Part shown: piece by piece, positions 58,631 to 64,000 of the stretch
How the letters are laid out: every line of letters starts with the position of its first letter
How positions within the stretch are numbered: position 1 is the stretch's first letter
Assembly: GCF_001997295.1 (NCBI RefSeq)
Contig: NZ_CP019605.1
Location: 2,604,001-2,668,000, forward strand
Length of the DNA stretch: 64,000 bases
Reading direction: 5' to 3'
Source of the DNA: Tessaracoccus flavus
Lineage (GTDB): Bacteria; Actinomycetota; Actinomycetes; Propionibacteriales; Propionibacteriaceae
Notes under the pieces: generated by a model
What the model saw: the letters and a program-made list of their open reading frames with translations, nothing else
Database searches by the model: none
What the model was told of the DNA's origin: nothing
Made by a program: the position numbers and the translations under genes

Positions 58631-58740
58631 GGGAAACGTAATGGACACCGGCCGCTCGTTCCTCGCCGGCCGCTACTCAGGGAAACGTAATGGACACCGG
58701 CCGCTCGTCCCTTGCCGGCCGCTACTCAGGGAAACGTGGC
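58631..58740. repeat. Two 49-bp tandem units plus partial third
   Basis: GGGAAACGTAATGGACACCG + GCCGCTCGTYCCTYGCCGGCCGCTACTCA begins at 58631 and 58680; a third start GGGAAACGTGG runs into the stop codon of the sialidase gene at 58741. Confidence 0.92.
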
Positions 58741-59835
58741 TCAGCGGGCGGGGGCGACCTCCGGCGGGGCGGCTGCCCCGGCGCGGCCCCGGATCGCTCT
58801 GAGCGTCGGCTCGCCGCCGTCAAAGCCGACCTCGTCGCGCGCGATTCGGGCGAAGACGATGACGTCGTAGTCGCCCGACTCCCACGCTACGGCCAGGGCG
58901 CCGTCGGGAAGCTCGAGGGCCACCGAGTAGGCGCAGGCGCCGTCGTCGATTCCGAGGGCCGGCGTCCACGACTCGCCTCCGTCGGCCGACCGGCGGATCG
59001 CCAGCTCCCGCCGTTCGGACGGATGGTTGAGGATTGTGGCGACCACCTGGCTCCCCCAGCGGGACAGCCCTCCATTACACGCGGGGTCGACGAGCTGCTC
59101 GTGGGCGACCGGATCACCGAACGTCACTCCCCCGTCGTCGGACACGGCCCAGCGACGACGCGGAGTCGCGCGGGCGTGCAACAGGACGCGCCCGCCGGGC
59201 AGCTCGGTGACCTTGTTCTCGTCGCAGTCCGGGCCGATGCGCTCGCCGAGCGCCCACGTGGTGCCGTCGTCGTCGGAGTAGGCCATTGCGGCGAAGTGCT
59301 GCCCGGCCGCGGTGCGGAGCACGAACGGCTGGAGCAGTCGGCCGGCACGGGCACCCTCGCGCAGCGTCAGACCGTTCCCGGACGACGCGAACATGCCCGT
59401 CACGTCGTCGGGCTTGAGGCTCGCCGTGAGGTCTCGGTGCTGCCAGGTTTGGCCGTCGTCGAACGAGGAGGCCAGCCAGAGGCGCAGCCCCTCACCGGCG
59501 CCCGGCTCGGCGTCGAAGAAGCTGCGGCCTGCCGAGGACACGTACCAGCAGTGCACGACGCCCGGGCCGACGACGAAGCTCGCATCCCCGAAGCCCTCGG
59601 AGGCGGTGTGCCGGCGCAGCACCCGCAGCGGGCCCCAGGAGTGCCCGAGGTCGTCGGAGCACCTGTACACCACATCGAAGGGTCCGGGCAGGTCGCGCCA
59701 GTCGGCGCGCACGTCCCAGGCGGCCAGCAGCCGGCAGGCGGGCGTCACGGCCAGGGCCGGGATGCGGTAGCAGGGGCTGGTGAAGGCGGCGCCGTCGAAC
59801 GGGTCCCCGCGCTGCGTCAGCACGGAGGTGATCAT
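58741..59835 (-). CDS. Exo-alpha-sialidase (BNR/Asp-box), no signal peptide
   Basis: A 364-residue six-bladed beta-propeller that removes terminal sialic acid from glycans. CYRIPALAVTP contains the RIP catalytic Arg. Asp-boxes are SDDLGHSWGPL, SFDDGQTWQHR, SDDDGTTWALG, SDDGGVTFGDP and SADGGESWTPA. GDASFVVGPGVVHCWYVS and ACNGGLSRWGSQ are further conserved propeller strands. It starts directly at the catalytic domain, so it is cytosolic or exported by other means. ATGA overlap with nanE; last gene of the nan operon. Imported sialylated oligosaccharides could be its substrate (inference). Confidence 0.88.
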   Translation of the reverse strand: MITSVLTQRGDPFDGAAFTSPCYRIPALAVTPACRLLAAWDVRADWRDLPGPFDVVYRCSDDLGHSWGPLRVLRRHTASEGFGDASFVVGPGVVHCWYVSSAGRSFFDAEPGAGEGLRLWLASSFDDGQTWQHRDLTASLKPDDVTGMFASSGNGLTLREGARAGRLLQPFVLRTAAGQHFAAMAYSDDDGTTWALGERIGPDCDENKVTELPGGRVLLHARATPRRRWAVSDDGGVTFGDPVAHEQLVDPACNGGLSRWGSQVVATILNHPSERRELAIRRSADGGESWTPALGIDDGACAYSVALELPDGALAVAWESGDYDVIVFARIARDEVGFDGGEPTLRAIRGRAGAAAPPEVAPAR

Positions 59836-60512
59836 GCCTCAGCCACTGCCTTCGCGAACCACGAGGTGATGGTGGCGGGGTGCGTGATCGCGGTGCCGAC
59901 GACGACACCCCAGGCCCCGCGGCGGATGGACTCCGCGGCGTCGGCGGGGCTGTGAACACGGCCCTCGACGAGAACGGGGCGGTCGGCCAGGGCGATGATC
60001 TCGTCGATCGCCTCCCAGTCCGGGCCGTCGGTCTTCGGGCGCTCGCCCGAGTAGCCGACCAGCGTGGTCCCGATGATGTCGGCCCCCGCCTCCTGAGCCG
60101 CAGCGGCGTCACCGGCCGACCCACAGTCGGCCATGACGAGGACTTCCGGGAAGCGCTCCTTCAGGCAGGCGACGGTCTCGGCCAGTGTCAGGCCGTCGGG
60201 GCGATCGCGGCGGGTGCCGTCGAGCGCGACGATCTCGCAGCCGGTCTCCGCGACCGCGATGCAGCTCTCCAGCGTCGGCGTGATGTAGACGCCGGTGGCG
60301 CCCTCCTTCACCAAGCCGATGATCGGCACGTCGACGGCCGCGCGGATGGCGCGCAGATCGTCCAGGCCCTTCGCCCGGATCGCGGCGGCGCCGCCGGTGA
60401 CGGCGGCCTGGGCCACCTGGCTCATCGTGCGCGGATCCAGCATCGGCTCGCCGGGGTACGCCTGGCAGGAGACGACGAGCTGGCCGCGGAGGGAATCGAG
60501 GATGGCGTTCAT
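59832..60512 (-). CDS. nanE: N-acetylmannosamine-6-phosphate 2-epimerase
   Basis: A 226-residue TIM-barrel enzyme converting ManNAc-6-P to GlcNAc-6-P. LRGQLVVSCQAYPGEPMLDP, GAAAIRAKGLDDLRAIRAAV, VPIIGLVKE, VALDGTRRDRPDG, VMADCGSAGDAAAAQEAGAD and RPVLVEGRVHSPADAAESIR follow the NanE order; Lys in LVKE and Glu in VEGR are catalytic. AAAGGAG precedes the ATG at 60512; the upstream in-frame start at 60671 lies inside nanK and is rejected. ATGA overlaps with nanK before it and the sialidase after it. Confidence 0.93.
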   Translation of the reverse strand: MNAILDSLRGQLVVSCQAYPGEPMLDPRTMSQVAQAAVTGGAAAIRAKGLDDLRAIRAAVDVPIIGLVKEGATGVYITPTLESCIAVAETGCEIVALDGTRRDRPDGLTLAETVACLKERFPEVLVMADCGSAGDAAAAQEAGADIIGTTLVGYSGERPKTDGPDWEAIDEIIALADRPVLVEGRVHSPADAAESIRRGAWGVVVGTAITHPATITSWFAKAVAEA

Positions 60513-61438
60513 GTGAGGCTCCTTTGGTGAGGATGGGCCGCGACGGAGTCGAGGGCGCGTTTCGCGGCCCCCAGAATCGCGGCGGAGGGACCGGCCGCTG
60601 CGGGCAGCACCGGAATGTCGGCGAGGATGGGCACGAGTTCGTCGCGGATGGTCCGTCGAAGCGGCCCCCACCAGACGTCGCCGGCGAGCGCCACTCCCCC
60701 GCCGATGACGACGCAGGCGGGGTCCAGCACGGTGACCAGCCCGGCGATCGCGCGCCCGAGCGATGACGCGGCGCGCTCGACGACGGCGAGTGCCTTCTCT
60801 TCGCCGGCCTCGGCGCGGGCCATGATGGCCCGACCGTCGACGCCGTCGACCCCGTACATCCGCTCGATGGCAGGCCCGGCGGCAACGGCCTCGAGGTGGC
60901 CGGGGCGGCCGCAGGCACAGTAGAGGCCCTCCGCGCCGGGGGTGGGGACGTGCCCGATCTCCCCAGCGACGTGGTGGGCGCCCGTCCAGAGGCGACCATC
61001 GAGCACGACAGCACCCCCGACGCCGGTGCCGACGGCGACCATCAGCACCGAGCCGTGGTCACGCGCCGCGCCCAGCCACTGTTCGCCCAGCGCGTGGGCG
61101 TCGACGTCGTTGATGACCTCGATGGGGCGGTCGGACCAGCTGAGGCGCTGCCGGAGGCCGCCCGCGACGTCGGTGCCGACCCAGTCGGAGAAGGTGTCGG
61201 TGGCCGAGATGATCCGGCCGACGGTGGCGTCGACGACGCCCGCGGTCCCGACGCCCAGGCCGACGGTGTCGTCGCCCCCGACCCGGCGGACCAGGTCGGC
61301 GACGACGTCGAGCACTGCCTGTCCCCCACGCAGGGCGGGGGTGGGGGCGGAGACGATCTCACCGAGCGTTCCGTCAGGGGCGACGCGGGCCGCGGCCGTC
61401 TTGGTGCCCCCCAGGTCAACCCCGACGACGTGGCTCAT
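60509..61438 (-). CDS. nanK: N-acetylmannosamine kinase (ROK family)
   Basis: 309 residues. VVGVDLGGTKTAAARVAPDG is the phosphate-1 motif, INDVDAHALGEQWLGAARDH has the catalytic Asp, and VGTGVGGAVVLDGRLWTGAH is the phosphate-2 motif. The ROK zinc motif reads CACGRPGHLEA, with His where most ROK kinases have a third Cys. It phosphorylates ManNAc at C6 for NanE. The position between nanA and nanE defines the substrate better than sequence does. ATGA overlaps on both sides; start ATG 61438. Confidence 0.9.
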   Translation of the reverse strand: MSHVVGVDLGGTKTAAARVAPDGTLGEIVSAPTPALRGGQAVLDVVADLVRRVGGDDTVGLGVGTAGVVDATVGRIISATDTFSDWVGTDVAGGLRQRLSWSDRPIEVINDVDAHALGEQWLGAARDHGSVLMVAVGTGVGGAVVLDGRLWTGAHHVAGEIGHVPTPGAEGLYCACGRPGHLEAVAAGPAIERMYGVDGVDGRAIMARAEAGEEKALAVVERAASSLGRAIAGLVTVLDPACVVIGGGVALAGDVWWGPLRRTIRDELVPILADIPVLPAAAGPSAAILGAAKRALDSVAAHPHQRSLT

Positions 61439-62352
61439 GCCAGCAGCCCGACCTCGCGCAGGATCGTCTCGATACCGGCGACGTCGTCGCTGGTGAGGGG
61501 CTCCATCGGCGCCGGCATGGCGCCGGAGGCGATGATGCCGAGGCTGGCCAGTGCCTGCTTGAACGCCCCGATGCCGCCGGCGTCGCCGGAGCGGCCCTGC
61601 GGGACGAAGGCGATCTCGAACAGACGCGCGATGCGGTCCTGCTCGTCGCGGACGGCCACCCAGTCGCCGGCCTGCGCCGCGTCCCACATACGGGCGTACC
61701 CGGCGGGGTCGACGTTGCCGAGTCCCGGCACGGCGCCGTCGGCGCCCAGCAGGAACATCCCGTCACACATGACCTCGTGGCCGGTGAGGAGCTCGAGCGG
61801 GTGCCCGGCGGCGCGGTTGGCGGCCACGAGGCGGCGGAAGCCGACGTCGTCGCCCGAGGAGTCCTTGACGCCCGCGATGACGCCGTCCTTGGCCAGGTTC
61901 ATCAGCGTGGCGAGGCCGAGGTAGCTGTGCACGCGGACGGGCACGTTGTAGGCGAAGACCGGCACGCTCACCGCCTCGGCGATGATCCGGAAGTGACGCT
62001 CGATCTCCGCGACGTCGTTGAGGGCGTACAGCGGGGCGGTGACGACGACTGCGTCGGCCCCGAGGTCCTCGGCGCGCTTGGCGGTCTCGGCGATGCGGCG
62101 GGCGGTGAAGTCGGGTGTGCCGACCAGCACCGGCACCCGGCCGGCGGCGCGCTTGACGCAGCGGGCGGTGACCTCATCGCGCTCGGAGTCGGTCAGGTAG
62201 GCCACCTGCCCAGACGAGCCGAGGATGAAGAGGCCGTGCATGCCGCCGTCGATGAGGTGGTCGACGAGCCGGTCCAGGCTCTCGAAGTCGACCGAGCCGT
62301 CGGTGTGCATGGGCGTGATGACCGGGGGCACGATCCCGCGGAAATTGGGCAT
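61435..62352 (-). CDS. nanA: N-acetylneuraminate lyase (DHDPS family)
   Basis: 305 residues. RGIVPPVITPMHTDGSVDFE is the family start. The carboxylate loop reads ILGSSGQVAYLTDSE, unlike the usual GxTGE. Tyr135 is in VFAYNVPVRV and Schiff-base Lys163 in AGVKDSSGDD. It splits Neu5Ac into ManNAc and pyruvate. Some DHDPS-family members act on other keto acids; the flanking nanK, nanE and sialidase genes support the sialic-acid role. The weak ribosome-binding site before ATG 62352 lies in a 26-base gap after the ABC ATPase. Confidence 0.88.
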   Translation of the reverse strand: MPNFRGIVPPVITPMHTDGSVDFESLDRLVDHLIDGGMHGLFILGSSGQVAYLTDSERDEVTARCVKRAAGRVPVLVGTPDFTARRIAETAKRAEDLGADAVVVTAPLYALNDVAEIERHFRIIAEAVSVPVFAYNVPVRVHSYLGLATLMNLAKDGVIAGVKDSSGDDVGFRRLVAANRAAGHPLELLTGHEVMCDGMFLLGADGAVPGLGNVDPAGYARMWDAAQAGDWVAVRDEQDRIARLFEIAFVPQGRSGDAGGIGAFKQALASLGIIASGAMPAPMEPLTSDDVAGIETILREVGLLA

Positions 62353-62378
62353 GGTGATCTGTTGTTCCGTTTCTCTTG

Positions 62379-63167
62379 TCACAGGAGGGAAGGCACGGCG
62401 CTGAGCAGCGTCCGCGTGTACTCGTGGGTGGGGTTGGCGAAGATCTGGTCGGCCTGTCCGGTCTCGACGATCTGCCCGGCCAGCATGACTGCCATGCGGT
62501 CGGAGATGTAGCGCACGGTGTTGATGTCGTGGCTGATGAAGACCAGCCCCAGCCCGAGCTGGTCCTTCAGGTCGCTCAGCAGGTTGAGCACTTGGGCGCG
62601 CACCGATACGTCGAGGGCCGAGGTCGGCTCGTCGGCGATGATGACGTCCGGGTCCAGAGCCAGCGCGCGGGCGATGGCGACGCGCTGCCGCTGGCCGCCC
62701 GAGATCTGCCGGGGCAGCACGTCGAGGGCCGACTGCGGCAGACCGACGAGGTCGAGCAGCTCCTTGACGCGGTTCTCCCGCTCGGAGGGCTCGAGCACGC
62801 CGTGCACCTTGAACGGGTCGAGCAGGGTGTCGCGCACGATCATGCGAGGGTTGAGCGCGGTGGCCGGATCCTGGAAGACCACGGAGACGGCCCGCCCCAG
62901 CTTCTTCCTGCCGGCGGCATTCAGCTTCATCTGCTCGCCCTTGAAACGCACCTCGCCGGAGGTGACGGGCTGGAGGCCCACCATGACTCGCGCCAGGGTC
63001 GACTTTCCGCAGCCGGACTCGCCCACCAGGCCGAGCGTCTCGCCCTTGCTGACCGAGATGTTGACGCCGTTGACGGCGTGCACCCGGTCGGGACGGAACA
63101 GCTTGCCGGTGCGCGACTTGTGGACGACGTGGACGTCGCGCAGGTCGACGACGGGGGTGGTGCTCAT
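62379..63167 (-). CDS. Peptide-type ABC transporter ATPase (DppF-like)
   Basis: 262 residues. Walker A GLVGESGCGKSTLARVMVGL, Q-loop SVVFQDPATALNPRM, signature RQISGGQRQRVAIARAL, Walker B VIIADEPTSALDVS, H-loop FISHDINTVRYISD. The C-terminal NPTHEYTRTLLSAVPSLL is the oligopeptide-ABC tail. In corynebacterial sialic-acid loci the importer is of this class, so uptake of sialic acid or sialo-oligosaccharide is proposed here. ATGA overlap with the preceding ATPase gene. Confidence 0.88.
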   Translation of the reverse strand: MSTTPVVDLRDVHVVHKSRTGKLFRPDRVHAVNGVNISVSKGETLGLVGESGCGKSTLARVMVGLQPVTSGEVRFKGEQMKLNAAGRKKLGRAVSVVFQDPATALNPRMIVRDTLLDPFKVHGVLEPSERENRVKELLDLVGLPQSALDVLPRQISGGQRQRVAIARALALDPDVIIADEPTSALDVSVRAQVLNLLSDLKDQLGLGLVFISHDINTVRYISDRMAVMLAGQIVETGQADQIFANPTHEYTRTLLSAVPSLL

Positions 63168-64000
63168 CGCAGTCCCTCCTTCTCCAGCAGGGCGTCGAGC
63201 TCGCTGGTGCTCGCGTAGAAGTGGTCATCGGTGCCGGGCACCAGATGCAGGGTCGGTTTCTCGGTGAGGCCGGCCTGCGGGTGCGAGGAGCGCGGGGCGA
63301 ACCGGTCGCCGGCGACGAACTCGCGCGGGCTGGGCACGACGCCGGGCACCTGGTGCAGGCGGCCGGTGCCGGACTCGATCGAGAGCACCGCGCCGAGCAG
63401 GCCGCGGGTGTACTCGTGGGTCGGGTTGGTGAGCAGCTCCCTGGTGACAGCCTGCTCGACCACCTGGCCGGCGTACATGACGGTGATGCGGTGCGCCACC
63501 TCGGCGACGAGCGCCAGGTCGTGCGACACGAACACCATCGCGAAGCCGAGCTTCTCGCGCAGCTCGTTGAGCAGATCCACCACCTGGGCCTGGACGGTGA
63601 CGTCGAGGGCCGTGGTGGGCTCGTCGGCGATGACTAGGCGCGGGTTGCGGGTGAGCGCCATGGCGATCAGCACACGCTGGCGCTGGCCGCCGGAGAGCTC
63701 GTGGGGGTAGGACTTGAGCGTGCGGACCGGATCGAGCCCGACCAGCTCCAGCAGTTCCTCGGCCGTGCGCTGGCCGCCCCGCTTGGTGAGCTGCTTCATC
63801 TGCGCGCGGATGAGCATCGACGGGTTGAGCGAGCTCAGCGCGTCCTGGTAGATCATGCTCATCTCGTGGCCGCGGAGATCGTTGCGGTCCTTCGGGCCGA
63901 GCGTCAGCAGCTCGCGCCCGTCGAACTTGACCGAGCCCTCGATCCGGGCGTTCTCGGGCAGGAGGCCCATGATCGCCATCGAGGTGATCGACTTTCCGCA
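63164..64000 (-). CDS. Peptide-type ABC transporter ATPase (DppD-like), 5' end beyond the window
   Basis: The right edge cuts inside Walker A: the first codons visible read CGKSITSMAIMGLLPENARI. Then Q-loop MSMIYQDALSSLNPSM, signature HELSGGQRQRVLIAMALT, Walker B LVIADEPTTALDVTVQAQVV, H-loop VSHDLALVAEVAHR, and the tail NPTHEYTRGLLGAVLSIESG with an extension to residue about 279. Pairs with the DppF-like ATPase. Permeases and the binding protein should lie right of the window. Confidence 0.88.
   Translation of the reverse strand, partial: CGKSITSMAIMGLLPENARIEGSVKFDGRELLTLGPKDRNDLRGHEMSMIYQDALSSLNPSMLIRAQMKQLTKRGGQRTAEELLELVGLDPVRTLKSYPHELSGGQRQRVLIAMALTRNPRLVIADEPTTALDVTVQAQVVDLLNELREKLGFAMVFVSHDLALVAEVAHRITVMYAGQVVEQAVTRELLTNPTHEYTRGLLGAVLSIESGTGRLHQVPGVVPSPREFVAGDRFAPRSSHPQAGLTEKPTLHLVPGTDDHFYASTSELDALLEKEGLR

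Noticed and set aside
60509..61687. Longer nanK starting at 61687
   Set aside because: The added 83 codons read nanA out of frame and are Arg-rich; ATG 61438 gives the family start and an ATGA overlap.

Overview
The window is a high-GC actinobacterial chromosome segment, most likely from the order Propionibacteriales (Propionibacteriaceae, Tessaracoccus-like; the genus is an inference). Evidence: GC-rich DNA with strong G/C third-position bias, frequent GTG starts, a polyprenol-phosphomannose mannosyltransferase, LCP cell-wall ligases with a LytR_C protein, an ileS T-box with an ultrashort Stem I, the tadA/tRNA-adenosine-deaminase-associated pair, and a recurring TANNNT-N6-(A/G)TG arrangement that marks leaderless transcription. 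About 55 protein genes, four tRNAs, one IS110-family element and many interspersed repeats are visible. There is no rRNA, CRISPR array or intact prophage.

Layout. 1-4.6 kb: 5' part of thrC, a DUF5671-like membrane gene pair and mptB. 4.6-9.1 kb: a VOC / NDH-2 / DoxX operon, then an OmpR-type response regulator and its histidine kinase. 9.1-13.7 kb: an unknown gene, a laterally acquired low-GC insertion (frameshifted DUF2599 protein plus a membrane protein) bounded by duplicated DNA, and a thiosulfate-uptake operon (yeeE/tsuA-tusA) behind a polycysteine leader ORF with attenuator-like hairpins. 13.7-20.2 kb: deoC, an ABC exporter, a frameshifted dcd, an FHA protein, a striking inverted array of 20-bp-phased repeats, and a MalY-type C-S lyase. 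20.2-29.4 kb: T-box-ileS, an oxidoreductase, a GNAT gene coupled to a DUF480-methyltransferase fusion, lysC with an internal beta-subunit start, and an orphan NgcE-like lipoprotein. 29.5-39.5 kb: HerA-like ATPase, a small conserved protein, LytR_C protein, tRNA-Ser, ERCC4 nuclease, MFS transporter, tadA pair, upp, YwiC-like protein, menB and a glycerophosphodiesterase. 39.7-45.3 kb: a truncated secreted-protein remnant, three tRNA genes, ogt, an LCP protein and an acyltransferase. 45.3-55 kb: pseudouridine synthase, three secreted or lipoprotein cell-wall genes, an Ig-like membrane protein, a repeat field, an aldolase-like protein lacking catalytic residues, an MFS transporter and a second LCP protein. 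55-58.7 kb: a YgjV-like fusion, a DUF2231/cytochrome b5 fusion, a repeat region and an IS110 element. 58.7-64 kb: a sialic-acid operon read leftward from beyond the right edge (peptide-type ABC ATPases, nanA, nanK, nanE, sialidase).

How it works together. The sialic-acid operon forms a pathway: uptake, cleavage to ManNAc, phosphorylation, and epimerisation to GlcNAc-6-P. The sulfur operon is probably controlled by cysteine supply through translation of its leader peptide, and ileS by uncharged tRNA-Ile. Several genes (two LCP ligases, LytR_C protein, M15 peptidase, SH3 protein, acyltransferase, MptB) serve the cell envelope. Short repeats of at least six kinds fill convergent intergenic spaces, often starting at stop codons. 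One repeat sits in frame inside an LCP gene, and another supplies the last codons of the MalY-type gene.
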